From: Dehalococcoidia bacterium
Lineage (GTDB): Bacteria > Chloroflexota > Dehalococcoidia > GIF9 > AB-539-J10
Reading direction: 5' to 3'
Assembly: GCA_030605665.1 (NCBI GenBank)
Contig: JAUWHW010000056.1
Span: 1 to 27,588, forward strand
Length of the DNA: 27,588 nucleotides
Shown: piece by piece, positions 7,626-17,824 of the stretch
Layout of the letters: every line of letters begins with the position of its first letter
Numbering within the stretch: the stretch's first letter is position 1
Notes under the pieces: model-generated
Told to the model about the DNA's origin: nothing
The model's database searches: none
Seen by the model: the letters and a program-made list of their open reading frames with translations, nothing else
Translations under genes and position numbers: made by a program

Positions 7626-10600
7626 ATGGCTCAGTTTGATGATCTGAATGCTATTCGAATAAGTCTTGCCTCACCAGAGCAAATCAGGGGTTGGTCTCAT
7701 GGTGAGGTGACTAAGGCAGAGACGATAAATTACCGCACTTTGAAGCCAGAAAGGGATGGCCTCTTTTGTGAGAGGATTTTTGGCCCTACCAAGGACTTTG
7801 AGTGCCATTGTGGCAAATATAAAAAGGTACGCTATAAAGGTGTTATTTGTGATAAGTGTGGAGTTGAGGTAGCTCATTCCAGCGTGCGCAGAGAGCGTAT
7901 GGGGCATATCGCGTTAGCCGCACCAGTGACTCATATTTGGTTTGTCAAATTGGTACCTAGCCGGCTTGGGCTTCTCCTTAACCTCTCTCCACGAAATTTA
8001 GAGTCGGTTATTTATTTTGCTCAATATATCATTATTTCAGTCAATGAAAAGGCTAGCCAGGAAAGGGTCCATCAACTTGAGCAAGAGATGGCTCGGCAGA
8101 TTAGCGAGCAGGAAGAGTGGGTAAACAGGAAGGTTGAAGAATTGCAAGCTAAAGCTGAATTGGGAGAAGGTGAGGGGGCTATGATGGAGGAAGTGAATCA
8201 GTTACGTGCTAGATTTATACAGAAAAGGTCAGAGCTTGAAGAAGATCTGAAGGCAAAGAAAGGAGAGATAGGAGATCTTAAACCACTAAAGTTGCTTAAT
8301 GGGGAGCGATATCAAGGGTTTAAGGATAAATATGGTGATATTTTTGAAGCCGGCATAGGTGCTGAAGCTATTCTAGAGGTTCTGAAAAAAATTGATGTAG
8401 AGAGATTGCGTCAGGAGCTCCTTGAGGAAATGCGTAACACCTCTGGGCAACATCGCAAAAAGCTCAGCAAGCGATTACAATTGGCCGACGCTCTCAGGTC
8501 TAGTGGAAACAAACCTGAATGGATGATTTTAACTGTGCTTCCTGTATTGCCACCAGCACTTCGTCCTGTAGTCCAGCTAGATGGTGGTCGTTTCGTCATT
8601 AGCGACCTTAACGACCTTTATCGGCGTGTTATTAATCGCAACAATCGTCTCCGACGCCTTATAGAGTTGCGTGCGCCTGAAGTCATTATTCGGAATGAAA
8701 AACGTATGCTGCAAGAAGCTGTTGATGCCCTCATCGATAATGGGCGAAGGGGACGTGCAGTTACTACTGGCAATAACCATACCCTGAAATCACTTTCAGC
8801 CATGTTGAGGGGAAAGCAGGGACGCTTTCGGCAAAATCTTTTAGGTAAGCGAGTAGACTACAGTGGGCGCTCAGTCATCGTTGTTGGTCCCCAGCTTAAG
8901 CTTCATCAATGTGGTTTGCCACGGCATGTAGCTTTAGAGCTATTTAAACCCTTTGTTATGCATAAGCTTATGGAGAAAGGTTATGCCAATAGTGTAAAGA
9001 TTGCTAAACGCCAAGTGGAGAGAGCCAGACCTGAGGTTTGGGATTTACTTAGTGAAGTAGTTAAAGAACGTCCAGTATTGCTTAATCGTGCCCCTACATT
9101 ACATCGCTTAAGTATTCAAGCCTTTGAACCTGTTTTAATTGACGGGAATGCTTTCCAGCTTCATCCTTTGGTTTGTGCTGCCTTTAACGCCGATTTTGAT
9201 GGCGATCAGATGGCAGTTCATGTACCGTTGTCTAAGGCAGCGGTGAGGGAAGCTAGAAAGTATATGCTTAGTGTTTATAATATGTTGCTACCAAGTTGTG
9301 GTGAGCCAGTAACAGCACCTAGCCTTGACATTGTCTTTGGTTGCTATTATCTCACCCTCGTTAAGCCCGGGGCTAAGGGGGAGGGGGAAGTTTTCAACAA
9401 TTTTGAAGAGGCCAAACTAGCTTATGAATTGGGCCTAATTGACCTTGGTGCTGATATTGAGGTGCGAGATAGGGATGGTAGCGGAAGGCGGATAAAGACC
9501 ACTATGGGAAGAATTCTATTCAATGAGGTCTTGCCTCCACAGCTTCGTTTTTACAACGAAGTGACAGATAAAGCTGCCTTAAAATCACTGGTATCTGATT
9601 GTGCTCGCTTATTAGGTAACGAAGCTACTGCTACTGTCCTTGATAACCTTAAGCAATTAGGTTTTGACTATGCTACAAAGTCAGGAATTTCTATCGCCAT
9701 GAACGATATTGAAGAACCCCCGGGAAAAACTAAGCTTCTTAAGGAGGCTGACAAGTTAGTCAGTATTACTGAAGATCAATTTAACCGTGGCTTTATCACC
9801 GAGGATGAACGTTATGAGAATGCAGTTCAAATATGGATGGAGACCGCAGACAAAATTGCTGAGGATATATCCCAATCCCTAGACCATTATGGTGGGATCT
9901 ACATGATGGCTACATCAGGAGCAAAGGGTAATATCTCCCAGATCAGGCAGATGGCAGGGATGCGTGGACTGATGACTGATCCAGCAGGGAAGATAATAGA
10001 CTTTCCTATTAGGTCAAGCTTCCGAGATGGGCTATCACCTATGGAATATTTCATTTCTACTCATGGTGCCCGCAAAGGATTAGCTGATACTGCTTTGAGA
10101 ACTTCGGGCAGTGGTTATCTTACTCGACGTCTTATAGATGTGGCCCAAGATGTTATTGTAACTGAGAGGGATTGCGGCACCACTGAAGGAGTTTGGATAT
10201 CAGAGGAGAATGCTGGAGGCTCTTTGCCTTCACTGAGGGAACGGATTATTGGCTATCTAGCAGCAAGCCAAATTGTTAACCCACGTACAGGGGAGGTCAT
10301 TGTTGACCTCAATGAAGAAATTGATGAGGAAAGAGCCAAACGAATTATCGAGGCCGGCATCACTCAAGTATATGCGAGGTCATTCTTCAGCTGTCACTCT
10401 CGACGCGGTGTTTGCCAGCATTGTTATGGTAGAGACCTAGCTAAAAGACGGTTGGTAAATCTTGGTACTGCCGTAGGCATTATTGCAGCCCAGAGCATTG
10501 GTGAACCAGGCACTCAGCTCACTCTGCGCACCTTCCATACAGGTGGCGTAGTTGGCACTGATATCACTAGCGGATTGCCTCGTGTGGAAGAACTTTTTGA

Positions 10601-11504
10601 AGCTAGAACACCAAAGAGTAGGGCTATCATCTCTGAGATTGATGGCACTATTGAAGTGATTGATGTAGATGAAGGAAACATGGTCAAGGTTACTAGCTCT
10701 GAATTTTATCTGAATGAATATGAATTGCCGCCGGGAATGAAAGCTGCTGTGAATAATGGACAATTAATCGATGTTGGTACTGTTCTGTTTTGTCCCATTT
10801 CTTCTTCAGAGGAAACTGAGGAGCAGTTGCCAGCAATAGCTGAACAACAACCTATAATAGCTAGAGTTGCTGGTCAATTTGCTATTGAAGATAACCATTT
10901 TTATGTCAAACATGAGGAGAGAGAGGAGAGGGAATACGTCATCCCACATGGCACAAGGTTGCTCGTCAAAACAGGAGACAGGGTTAAAGCAGGTGAACAG
11001 CTCACCGAAGGGATCATTGATCCACAAGACATATTACACATTGTGGGAAAAGAAGCAGTGCAACAGTATTTAATCGATGAAGTACAAAAGGTATATCGCT
11101 CTCAAGGGGTAAACATACATGATAAGCATATTGCTATCATTGTTCGCCAGATGTTGAGAAAAGTGGAAATTATTTCCTCTGGCGATACAGGACTCTTGCC
11201 GGGTGAGTTAATCGATCGCTTTAATTATGAGGATGTGAATGCCAGTGTGCTAGCTGAGGGAGGTGAACCAGCGACGGCACAAGCTGTTCTTTCAGGAATA
11301 ACCAGAGCTAGCTTAAACAAGGATAGTTGGTTAGCTTCTGCTTCTTTCCAAGAGACTGGCCGTGTGCTTGTTGATGCAGCGATCAAAGGCAAAACAGATA
11401 AACTTTATGGACTTAAGGAAAATGTTATTCTTGGCAAGCTCATCCCAGCTCGAGTATTGGCTGGTGAGGAGGCAGAAGCGACAAACTTGCAGCTAGAGGC
11501 TTAA
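7626..11504 (+). CDS. rpoC: DNA-directed RNA polymerase subunit beta'
   Basis: The 1292-residue beta' subunit carries the catalytic magnesium. Features in order: the N-terminal zinc ribbon C60-C62-C75-C78 in [20 protein letters not shown]; a coiled coil around residues 150-230; [20 protein letters not shown]; the catalytic loop [12 protein letters not shown] (521-532, Asp523/525/527); the second zinc site C850, C923, C930, C933 in DCGTTEG and [14 protein letters not shown]; and [21 protein letters not shown] of the trigger-loop region. No large lineage-specific insertion was obvious. It sits between rpoB (9 bp) and ruvB (31 bp), consistent with one operon. Confidence 0.99.
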   Translation: MAQFDDLNAIRISLASPEQIRGWSHGEVTKAETINYRTLKPERDGLFCERIFGPTKDFECHCGKYKKVRYKGVICDKCGVEVAHSSVRRERMGHIALAAPVTHIWFVKLVPSRLGLLLNLSPRNLESVIYFAQYIIISVNEKASQERVHQLEQEMARQISEQEEWVNRKVEELQAKAELGEGEGAMMEEVNQLRARFIQKRSELEEDLKAKKGEIGDLKPLKLLNGERYQGFKDKYGDIFEAGIGAEAILEVLKKIDVERLRQELLEEMRNTSGQHRKKLSKRLQLADALRSSGNKPEWMILTVLPVLPPALRPVVQLDGGRFVISDLNDLYRRVINRNNRLRRLIELRAPEVIIRNEKRMLQEAVDALIDNGRRGRAVTTGNNHTLKSLSAMLRGKQGRFRQNLLGKRVDYSGRSVIVVGPQLKLHQCGLPRHVALELFKPFVMHKLMEKGYANSVKIAKRQVERARPEVWDLLSEVVKERPVLLNRAPTLHRLSIQAFEPVLIDGNAFQLHPLVCAAFNADFDGDQMAVHVPLSKAAVREARKYMLSVYNMLLPSCGEPVTAPSLDIVFGCYYLTLVKPGAKGEGEVFNNFEEAKLAYELGLIDLGADIEVRDRDGSGRRIKTTMGRILFNEVLPPQLRFYNEVTDKAALKSLVSDCARLLGNEATATVLDNLKQLGFDYATKSGISIAMNDIEEPPGKTKLLKEADKLVSITEDQFNRGFITEDERYENAVQIWMETADKIAEDISQSLDHYGGIYMMATSGAKGNISQIRQMAGMRGLMTDPAGKIIDFPIRSSFRDGLSPMEYFISTHGARKGLADTALRTSGSGYLTRRLIDVAQDVIVTERDCGTTEGVWISEENAGGSLPSLRERIIGYLAASQIVNPRTGEVIVDLNEEIDEERAKRIIEAGITQVYARSFFSCHSRRGVCQHCYGRDLAKRRLVNLGTAVGIIAAQSIGEPGTQLTLRTFHTGGVVGTDITSGLPRVEELFEARTPKSRAIISEIDGTIEVIDVDEGNMVKVTSSEFYLNEYELPPGMKAAVNNGQLIDVGTVLFCPISSSEETEEQLPAIAEQQPIIARVAGQFAIEDNHFYVKHEEREEREYVIPHGTRLLVKTGDRVKAGEQLTEGIIDPQDILHIVGKEAVQQYLIDEVQKVYRSQGVNIHDKHIAIIVRQMLRKVEIISSGDTGLLPGELIDRFNYEDVNASVLAEGGEPATAQAVLSGITRASLNKDSWLASASFQETGRVLVDAAIKGKTDKLYGLKENVILGKLIPARVLAGEEAEATNLQLEA

Positions 11505-11535
11505 ATACTCCCTTTAACGATAAAGGATAAGAGCA

Positions 11536-12621
11536 ATGTCAGATACCCAAGGGATGCCTTCCACCCTCCACTCTCTATCTGGTGAGGCGCGTGTGGTTTC
11601 AAGCAAATCAGCCATTGAGGATATTTCTGTTGACTTAAACCTTCGCCCCAAGCACCTCAATGAATTTATAGGTCAAGAAAAAGTTAAGGACAACTTAAAA
11701 ATAGCTATCCTAGCTACTCAAAAAAGACAAGAACCTTTAGACCATATTCTTCTTCACGGGCCTCCCGGTTTGGGAAAGACTACCCTTGCTTATATCATTG
11801 CTGCTGAGATGGGTGTCAACATTAAAGTTAGCTCAGGGCCGGCAATAGAACGTCCTGGAGATTTAGCAGCTATTCTCACTAACTTACGCCAGGGAGATAT
11901 TCTTTTCATTGATGAGGTTCATCGGCTTAGCCATATAGTGGAAGAGAAACTCTATCCGGCGATGGAGGACTTCGTTTTTGATATCTTTCTGGGTAAAGGT
12001 CCAGCAGCTAGAAGCTTGCGGTTGAATTTGCCTCATTTTACCTTAATTGGGGCTACTACAAGAGTTGCTTTGTTGAGTCCTCCGCTTCGCGATAGGTTTG
12101 GAGCAATATATCATCTTGATTTTTATGACGAGTTAGCGATAGAGAAGATTCTAAAGCGCTCTTCAGCTATCCTTAGGGTGCCGGTGGGGGAGGGAGGGCT
12201 TGTTCAAATTGCTCAACGTGCTAGAGGTACACCGCGGGTAGCTAATCGACTCCTAAAACGACTGCGAGATTATGCTCAGGTCAAGGCAAACGGGGTAATC
12301 ACTGAAGAGGTAGCTCTAGAGGGACTTTCAAAGCTCGAAGTAGACTCTGCAGGCTTGGATGAGATAGACCACAGGATACTCCATACAATAATTAGTAAAT
12401 TTGATGGTGGCCCTGTAGGACTAGATACTATCGGTGCCTCTATTAGCGAGGATGCTGATACTATTATGGATGTTTATGAGCCCTATCTTCTTCAGTTAGG
12501 CTTTCTAGAACGTACTCCACGCGGTAGGGTTGCTACCAGGCTTGCTTATGAACATCTGGGGTTGCCTTGTAAAAGAAACTATCGACCTCAAACAGGTTTA
12601 TGGAACCAAGAACAAGATTGA
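11536..12621 (+). CDS. ruvB: Holliday junction branch-migration ATPase RuvB
   Basis: RuvB is the hexameric AAA+ motor that, with RuvA, drives branch migration of Holliday junctions in recombinational repair. The 361-residue protein has Walker A GPPGLGKT (75-82), Walker B FIDEVHR (124-130), the arginine-finger/sensor segment [18 protein letters not shown] (R176) and a C-terminal winged-helix domain ([18 protein letters not shown], then [17 protein letters not shown]). About 35 extra N-terminal residues precede the conserved [17 protein letters not shown] lies upstream of the ATG. It follows rpoC by 31 bp, so it may be co-expressed with polymerase; no ruvA or ruvC is in the window. Confidence 0.98.
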   Translation: MSDTQGMPSTLHSLSGEARVVSSKSAIEDISVDLNLRPKHLNEFIGQEKVKDNLKIAILATQKRQEPLDHILLHGPPGLGKTTLAYIIAAEMGVNIKVSSGPAIERPGDLAAILTNLRQGDILFIDEVHRLSHIVEEKLYPAMEDFVFDIFLGKGPAARSLRLNLPHFTLIGATTRVALLSPPLRDRFGAIYHLDFYDELAIEKILKRSSAILRVPVGEGGLVQIAQRARGTPRVANRLLKRLRDYAQVKANGVITEEVALEGLSKLEVDSAGLDEIDHRILHTIISKFDGGPVGLDTIGASISEDADTIMDVYEPYLLQLGFLERTPRGRVATRLAYEHLGLPCKRNYRPQTGLWNQEQD

Positions 12622-12666
12622 AATTCCTAATTCTAGAAGCCTCCACTTTATACACCTTGCTATGAT

Positions 12667-12691
12667 CTAGCTTGCAGCCAGGCTGGGCTAG
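12667..12691. other. Imperfect hairpin downstream of ruvB
   Basis: CTAGC (12667-12671) and GCTAG (12687-12691) flank an inner CAG/CTG pairing. It sits 45 bp after ruvB and before the convergent pseudogene, where a terminator would be expected, but there is no T-run on either strand. Function is uncertain. Confidence 0.25.
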
Positions 12692-12713
12692 CGAGAGCGA
12701 ATAAAGAGAAGCT

Positions 12714-13548
12714 TTATATCAACCAACCCCACAAATTAACGATGCTACTATTTGCCATGGTTACTAAAATTAAGATTACACTTGGCGGAATTAACAAAGC
12801 AGCGGTTTTGCACCAGCGTTGCCTCACACGAGTGAATATGAAGGTTGCCATAGCTAAGACAAGAAAGCTAACAACTATCCAGGGATATGCATTTACAATT
12901 TTGCCAATGATATGTTGTCCACTAAGAATTCCTTTCCTGTGCCTAGGACAAATAACTAACTGAACACTACAGGAAGGGAGGTTAGCATTAACGATACATA
13001 AAGCCAATCACGGCTTGCAGTCTCCCTCAGTATGTAAATAATTGCAAATAAAGCTAAGGGAATGTAGGCAAGCGTTGCTAACCAAACCCAGCCCTGCGGC
13101 AGGCAAATTAATAAGACGCCAGTAACTATCACTGGGAGCAGATAATACCCTAACCAAGGGAAGAACCATATTAGCTTGTTATGACACCAGCCATAAACTA
13201 CTACACCAGTGACCGTTATTAATATACTTGATAGGCAGACAACGCTTTGCCAGTAGCACGAAGCAAAGAGTAAAGCAACCAATAAATGAGGTAAAGCAGC
13301 GAAAAATGCCTCTTGGCAAGTGCCTTGGCTATGGACCTCATAGATTTGCCGGGCAATTAACTCTGGGGGCCAAAAGATTCTGTGGCAATGTTGTTTGCCT
13401 CTTCCTCACTAAGTCCTTTCTCCTTTAACTCTTGGCTTTTATCCTCGAGGTGGGTGTAGATTTCCCCAGCTACGCTCTCCTTAACAGCCGAATCAATCTT
13501 CAGGTCAGAGTTGAAGCTATCCAAGTAACGGCTTAATTTGTTTGCCAT
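12714..13548 (-). pseudogene. HAAS-domain membrane protein (PadR partner), multiply broken
   Basis: Three minus-strand pieces in different frames read as one protein. The first (ATG at 13548) is an N-terminal HAAS-type cytoplasmic domain: MANKLSRYLDSFNSDLKI followed by a helical segment ending in GLSEEEANNIATESFGP. A missing C in the G/C run at 13365-13369 shifts the frame; reading resumes as LIARQIYEVHSQGTCQEAFF and several hydrophobic membrane segments (LLVALLFASCYWQSVVCLSS, YYLLPVIVTGVLLICLP). An in-frame TAG at 12956-12958 (probably a former TGG) and another frameshift near 12900-12950 interrupt it again before two last membrane segments ending GWLI. In this family the membrane protein is encoded next to a PadR repressor, as here. 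At least three lesions make it non-functional. Confidence 0.8.
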
Positions 13549-13555
13549 CGTGGCG

Positions 13556-13854
13556 CTAACTTGTTTCTGCTTGTGTAACCAATCTAACTGCTGTGGGAAA
13601 ATCTTGCCACATAGCTAGTTTTTTAGCTAAAACTTGCTGCCCATTAGGTAGCTTTTGCCATTTCCCTTTAATAAGCTTGTCTTTCTCCACCCGGTGAAGG
13701 GCAGATACAAAGGTCCCTCTTTGAAACGGAAATATCCGTTGCTCCTTCTTTCCAATTCCTTTACGATTTGGTAACCGTATGTGGGTTGACTGTTAATTAG
13801 GCAAAGAAGCAGGCAGTCAGTATTACCTTTGAGCAACTCACGTCCATAATCCAT
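13556..13854 (-). pseudogene. PadR-family transcriptional regulator, frameshifted
   Basis: From the ATG at 13854 the frame reads MDYGRELLKGNTDCLLLCLI, then TYGYQIVKELERRSNGYFRF and KEGPLY, the PadR winged-helix signature (family TEGTLYPALHRLE). One base is then missing: the frame shifts just after KEGPLY and continues as ALHRVEKDKLIKGKWQKLPN in the next frame, ending with KKLAMWQDFPTAVRLVTQAE at the TAG at 13556-13558. The stretch between the wing (NGQQ) and VLAKKLAMWQDF looks about a dozen residues shorter than usual, suggesting an additional in-frame deletion. The repaired frame would end 8 bp before the membrane-protein gene, the usual PadR-HAAS operon arrangement. An ORF extension further upstream to 13962 has no PadR similarity. 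Confidence 0.8.
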
Positions 13855-13984
13855 CGTTAGCACCCCAACTATATTCTGAATCTCTTTTACCGTAGCACAG
13901 GATTCTTCTGCCGTTAATGGACTGTGATAGACTTTGCTCCGTTTGCTAATAGTGACCTTCAACCGTTAACATATCATTTCTGAT

Positions 13985-14746
13985 ATGAAGGATTATTACT
14001 CCATTTTGGGTGTACCTGAAGGGGCAAGCCAGGAGGAGCTAAAGCATACTTTTAGAAGGCTTGCCATGAAATACCATCCCGATAGAAACCTGGGAAATGA
14101 GAGGTGGGCTGGGGGAAAATTTAAGGAGGTCAATGAAGCCTATGCCGTATTGAGTGATGAAAGGAAGAGGCAGGAATACCACAGGATGAGACAGGCAAGA
14201 TTCGTCGGTGCTGGTTATGGCGTTTCATACAGTAATTGGGAGTATTATAACCAAGAACAAATTTTCCGGGATGCATTTACCAACCCATTTTTGTTTCAGG
14301 AACTGGTAAGAATGTTTCAAGACGCTGGTCTGAGGTTTGATAAGAGGTTTGTAGATAGTGTATTCTTTGATGCTAGAGGATTTACTTTTGTTTTCCCTGA
14401 TCAGCCAAATGGAAGAGGGCAACAGTTTCCTCCTATAGAATATAAACCGCCATTCTTATTGCGACTCATGGGCAAGGCAGCGAAATTTGCCCTCGAAAAA
14501 ATGCTAGGTGCTGAGAGCTTTCCCTACCAAGGAGCAGATTTATATTATGAAATTGTTCTTTCTCAAAAGGAAGCTGCTGCTGGAGGTGAGAAAAGGATTA
14601 AATATAAGAGAGGCAAGGAAAAGAAAAAACTTATAGTCAACCTACCACCAGGAGTTACAGAAGGAACAAAGATAAGGTTGAAGGAAATGGGATTGAAAGG
14701 AGTTAGTCCTGGCGACCTCTATGTTGTCGTCAGAATCAGAAATTAG
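13985..14746 (+). CDS. CbpA-like DnaJ-family co-chaperone
   Basis: A J-domain protein that would stimulate a Hsp70 (DnaK) ATPase. The N-terminal J domain is clear: [20 protein letters not shown], the invariant HPD at 31-33 in MKYHPDRN, and [20 protein letters not shown]. There is no cysteine-rich zinc-finger region. The C-terminal substrate-binding-like domain appears once, ending in [20 protein letters not shown] and [10 protein letters not shown]. At 253 residues it is shorter than DnaJ or CbpA (about 300-380) because it lacks one C-terminal beta domain. No clear Shine-Dalgarno precedes the ATG. It heads a four-gene run with a 5-bp gap to the next gene. Confidence 0.9.
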   Translation: MKDYYSILGVPEGASQEELKHTFRRLAMKYHPDRNLGNERWAGGKFKEVNEAYAVLSDERKRQEYHRMRQARFVGAGYGVSYSNWEYYNQEQIFRDAFTNPFLFQELVRMFQDAGLRFDKRFVDSVFFDARGFTFVFPDQPNGRGQQFPPIEYKPPFLLRLMGKAAKFALEKMLGAESFPYQGADLYYEIVLSQKEAAAGGEKRIKYKRGKEKKKLIVNLPPGVTEGTKIRLKEMGLKGVSPGDLYVVVRIRN

Positions 14747-14751
14747 CAGAT

Positions 14752-15063
14752 ATGAGTGCCTTTGAAGATTTTGTGGCAGAAATCAGGAAAACACAAACTA
14801 TGCAGGCTCTTCTTGAGAGCTTAGAGAGGGAACCTGCAAAGCTCTTAAGTGCTATTTGTAAGGAATACGAGAGCACCAATAAAGCGGTTCCTGACCACCA
14901 TCTTCATTTAGCTGGGTATTTCGGCGAGGCAATGCTGAGAGCCCTCCTATCAGCAAACTTAGTTACCAAGGAGCCAGAAGATAGGTTTTCCCTTTATGGC
15001 TATAAGCCTACGGAAACGGGGCTCAAGTACTATAAAAGTATGCTCGCTGAGAAGAGAATTTAG
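14752..15063 (+). CDS. Small protein of unknown function
   Basis: A 103-residue product I do not recognise. It is predicted helical and soluble, with no signal peptide, cysteines or membrane segment. The C-terminal half (HLAGYFGEAMLRALLSANLV, then YKPTETGLKYYKSM) resembles a winged-helix-like fold, in which a helix-turn-helix is followed by a basic wing, but this is only an impression. It is tightly spaced: 5 bp after the J-protein gene and 4 bp before the tatD-like gene. Translational coupling therefore supports it as a real gene. Confidence 0.75.
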   Translation: MSAFEDFVAEIRKTQTMQALLESLEREPAKLLSAICKEYESTNKAVPDHHLHLAGYFGEAMLRALLSANLVTKEPEDRFSLYGYKPTETGLKYYKSMLAEKRI

Positions 15064-15067
15064 ATAG

Positions 15068-15865
15068 TTGATTATAAGTTATAATAAGTTGTATAGGCTC
15101 ATCGATACTCATGCTCATCTGGATGAAGTAGAAAATTTCGATTTAATGCTTAAAGAAGCTAAGGAAAATGGCGTTATTGCTATAGTGGCTGTGGGCTCGG
15201 ACTATCAATCGAATGTGAAAACATTGGAAATCTCCCAAAAATATTGCTCCTTTGTCTACCCAGCTTTAGGCTTGCATCCTTGGCAGCTAGCCAATCTTAG
15301 GTCTCTTCAGCTCGATGGCAATTTGCAATTCATTGAGCAAAATATCGCTGCAGCGGTTGCCATCGGAGAGATAGGCTTGGACTACAATAAGAGGCTGGTA
15401 AAGGCTGCATCTAAGGAGTTGCAGAAGGATGCTTTGAAGCATCTCTTAGACCTGGCTAAGAAATATGATAAACCAGCCATAATCCATAGTAGGTATGCCT
15501 GGAGAGATTCACTACAATTAGTTCAAGATATTGGTATAGGCAAAGCTGTTTTTCACTGGTTCACTGGTTTTTCTAGTGTTCTCAAGGATATAATTACTTC
15601 TGGTTATTTTATTTCTGCTACACCAGCAACCGAGTATCATGGGGAGCACAGAAGAACTGTTAAGGAGGCACCTCTCGATAGCCTGCTTTTAGAAACAGAT
15701 TGCCCTGTTACATATGGTAGAGAAGTAAAATATAAATCTAAACCTGCTGATGTAGTAAAGAGTTTGAAAGCCACAGCGCAGCTTAAAGGAGTCAATGAAG
15801 CTACAGTTGCTGAGCAGACAACGAGAAATGCCATTGATTTCTTTGCTTTAGATGTAAGACTTTAA
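15068..15865 (+). CDS. TatD-family metal-dependent hydrolase/DNase
   Basis: TatD proteins are TIM-barrel metallo-hydrolases with 3'-5' exonuclease activity in characterised members. All metal ligands are visible: H15 and H17 in IDTHAHLDE, E101 in GEIGLDYN, H140 in AIIHSR, H163 in FHWFTG and D211 in LETDCP. The 265-residue length is normal. The start is uncertain. The TTG at 15068 has purine-rich GAGAAGAG upstream and a 4-bp gap to the preceding stop. A second TTG at 15089 would give the more typical short N-terminus (YRLIDTHAHL) but has no ribosome binding site. The physiological substrate cannot be inferred from sequence. Confidence 0.93.
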   Translation: MIISYNKLYRLIDTHAHLDEVENFDLMLKEAKENGVIAIVAVGSDYQSNVKTLEISQKYCSFVYPALGLHPWQLANLRSLQLDGNLQFIEQNIAAAVAIGEIGLDYNKRLVKAASKELQKDALKHLLDLAKKYDKPAIIHSRYAWRDSLQLVQDIGIGKAVFHWFTGFSSVLKDIITSGYFISATPATEYHGEHRRTVKEAPLDSLLLETDCPVTYGREVKYKSKPADVVKSLKATAQLKGVNEATVAEQTTRNAIDFFALDVRL

Positions 15866-15884
15866 GCTATAGGAGGCAAAAGCA

Positions 15885-16211
15885 GTGATACAATCGATAA
15901 TGGGTGAGGATGACTTTCAAAAGACTGTATTACAATCAAAATTACCGGCCTTGGTGGATTTCTGGGCAGAGTGGTGTGCTCCTTGCTTGGCCGCTGCCCC
16001 TATCCTGGAGGAGCTGGCTAAGGGGTATGATGGGAAAATAAGCTTCGCCAGGGTTAATGTGGAGGATAATAGTTCTTTAGCTGCTAAGTATGGCATTGCC
16101 GCCATCCCTACCATGCTTATCTTTAAAGATGGCCAGCCTGTTCAGCAAATCGTTGGTTATAGGCCAAAGAAGGAACTTAAGAAAATACTCGATGGTTTCT
16201 TAAGGGAGTAA
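15885..16211 (+). CDS. Thioredoxin-fold disulfide oxidoreductase
   Basis: A 108-residue single-domain thioredoxin. The active site is WCAPC (C31, C34) within LVDFWAEWCAPC, and the cis-proline loop is IAAIPTMLIF (P75), followed by the usual GQPVQQIVGYRPK. The middle residue is Ala where classical thioredoxins have Gly (WCGPC), which may shift redox potential or partner choice. It begins with GTG, supported by AGGAGG 9 nt upstream. It is cytosolic, with no signal peptide. It is the last gene of the J-protein/TatD run, 19 bp after the TatD gene, and is followed by a hairpin. Confidence 0.93.
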   Translation: MIQSIMGEDDFQKTVLQSKLPALVDFWAEWCAPCLAAAPILEELAKGYDGKISFARVNVEDNSSLAAKYGIAAIPTMLIFKDGQPVQQIVGYRPKKELKKILDGFLRE

Positions 16212-16222
16212 ATAACAGAACC

Positions 16223-16255
16223 CCCTCCCTTGATAGGAGAGGATCAAGGTGAGGG
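16223..16255. terminator. Hairpin between convergent thioredoxin and cvpA genes
   Basis: CCCTCCCTTGAT (16223-16234) pairs with ATCAAGG-t-GAGGG (16243-16255) around an 8-nt loop: 12 base pairs with one bulged T. It lies 11 bp after the thioredoxin stop and contains the cvpA stop codon, so it could end transcription from both sides. There is no strong U-run, so intrinsic termination efficiency is uncertain. Confidence 0.55.
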
Positions 16256-16741
16256 CGAAAAGAAGTCGCGGATGAAGTCAAATTCCCAGGGGAGAAGCGT
16301 TAATAGCAAGGGGAATTGCTCCATTAAAAGCTTTGCTATTGCAGAGTGAGAGATAGCTTCCTCTGTGCCTGGTAGATATTTGCTTACAATGGCAAGGACA
16401 GCGGCACATAGCATTCCCCCTATACCGGCTCCAAGGATAAAGCCAATGAGCCTATCTACCCAACCCAGCATCACGATATGAACCAGCCGTGCCACAAACC
16501 AGCCCACTATACTAGCTATAATCAGAGTGGCTACCAGAATGATAACGTAGGCAGCTATTCCTGACCAAATAGCTCCGCTGGGTGAAAGTATGCTGGCAAG
16601 CAGCTTATAATAATGCCCTGCTAGAGCTATACCTCCTACTAACCCAGCAATACCAAATACAGCCTTGATAACTCCCTTCCACAAGCCTAGCATACCAAAT
16701 AATACAGCAATTACTACAATGACTATATCTAGCCAGTTCAT
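16244..16741 (-). CDS. CvpA-family membrane protein
   Basis: A 165-residue integral membrane protein with four hydrophobic segments, about residues 4-24, 27-43, 60-82 and 100-122. It begins MNWLDIVIVVIAVLFGMLGL with the family-typical GLWKGVIKAVFGIAG after the first segment and WVDRLIGFILGAGIGG before the last. CvpA homologues are linked to colicin V production and cell-envelope homeostasis in other bacteria; no specific function can be given here. It starts 9 bp after the hydrolase gene on the same strand and is the last gene of that operon. Confidence 0.85.
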   Translation of the reverse strand: MNWLDIVIVVIAVLFGMLGLWKGVIKAVFGIAGLVGGIALAGHYYKLLASILSPSGAIWSGIAAYVIILVATLIIASIVGWFVARLVHIVMLGWVDRLIGFILGAGIGGMLCAAVLAIVSKYLPGTEEAISHSAIAKLLMEQFPLLLTLLPWEFDFIRDFFSPSP

Positions 16742-16750
16742 TTTAATTCC

Positions 16751-17824
16751 TTATATCGGAGTTTCTACCTCCAGCCACTCAGCAGCAGTTATGAGGGTTT
16801 TCCTTTTTTCCTTTGCAATATCATAAACCTCCGCCATCCTTTCCTTGAAATGGACATCCCTAGGAAGGTGGTGGTCATAAATTATAATTTGAGAGCTGAT
16901 ATTTTCAAGGATGGAGCTTAAATTGAAGATTACACGTTTAAAATTGGTTTGATTCAGCATATAGCCTAACAGATAAGTTGTTGGCCCATCCAGGATAAGG
17001 AGGTCCGGGTTTTCTCTTACAATCCAAACTGCATAATCTTCAATAATAGGGCCTTGCAAATCGGAAGTATAAAGTATCTTTGTCCCTTGGTACTCTAAAA
17101 CCATGCTGATTACCCAACCTAATCTGGTAAGTTCGACACCATGAAAAAGCGGAGCTGAGAATCTAATTATCGTAGAACCTACCTCGAATCTTCTATTGTC
17201 GGCGAAGAGAATTTCCTCTTTTCCCAGTGCGAATGGGCAAACCCAGGGTTCGCTTCTCCATAAAGCGGTAAGCTTCTCAAACCAAGCCTTTCCCTTAGCT
17301 AGAAGTTTATCCCTTCGTTGCCCATAATCTCCAAAATTCTTGCTCAGGGCCAAAGGCAAATCTTCTAAAGGGTCTCTTATCTCCATTTCCCCTGGTGGTC
17401 GCAAGACCTGCCCCTCATTGGGCAAGCCAAAAATCTCACAAAACTGGCTTAGGAACAGCCTGGCTCTCTTCCATTGGGACTGGTTAATCCAACTATTGGG
17501 ATCCTTTATCCATAATTTTTTCCCTTTATATATCCCAGGTGCCTCTGAAGGCAGAGTATGATGATCATAGTGGTAATGTGAGATAAAAATGACCTCGGCC
17601 TCCCCAGCAGCCTCCTTGATCACCGTTAAAGCTCTTTGGCGAAGCTCTTTCTTTTTCTGGGGTGAGAGCGGATAACTTGGCTGCATCTCAGCGGTACCAG
17701 GGTCAACCAGGATTTTTATATCGGGAGTTTCGATCAGAATGGAACTTGACTTAGCTCCCATAGAATCAAACCAGAGTAAGTAAGTTTTTATCTCTCCTGT
17801 GATTATTGGCTTCCTAAACTTCAC
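16751..17824 (-). CDS. Metallo-beta-lactamase fold hydrolase, UPF0282-like
   Basis: The 357-residue protein has the HxHxDH zinc motif as HYHYDHH (H83, H85, D87, H88), an upstream ILVDPGTAEMQPSYPLSP segment, APLFHG (H228), YTSDLQGP (D255) and YDHHLPRDVHF (about 317-326). ILVDPGTA, TSDLQGP and LDGPTTYL resemble the UPF0282 group, common in archaea and uncharacterised. Metallo-beta-lactamase folds act on esters, phosphodiesters or nucleic acids; the substrate here is unknown. Its start overlaps the 3' end of the upstream nuclease-like gene by 11 bp, so translation is probably coupled, and that pairing hints at a nucleic-acid role (inference). Confidence 0.85.
   Translation of the reverse strand: MKFRKPIITGEIKTYLLWFDSMGAKSSSILIETPDIKILVDPGTAEMQPSYPLSPQKKKELRQRALTVIKEAAGEAEVIFISHYHYDHHTLPSEAPGIYKGKKLWIKDPNSWINQSQWKRARLFLSQFCEIFGLPNEGQVLRPPGEMEIRDPLEDLPLALSKNFGDYGQRRDKLLAKGKAWFEKLTALWRSEPWVCPFALGKEEILFADNRRFEVGSTIIRFSAPLFHGVELTRLGWVISMVLEYQGTKILYTSDLQGPIIEDYAVWIVRENPDLLILDGPTTYLLGYMLNQTNFKRVIFNLSSILENISSQIIIYDHHLPRDVHFKERMAEVYDIAKEKRKTLITAAEWLEVETPI

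Noticed and set aside
10437..11027. Long antisense reading frames inside rpoC
   Set aside because: They overlap a clearly conserved gene, lack ribosome binding sites and read as shadow translations.
12742..13428. Plus-strand reading frames between ruvB and the J-protein gene
   Set aside because: The region is explained by minus-strand pseudogenes; the plus-strand frames have no domain or start signal.
13863..13962. N-terminal extension of the PadR frame
   Set aside because: The extra 36 residues show no PadR similarity; the family N-terminus starts at the ATG at 13854.
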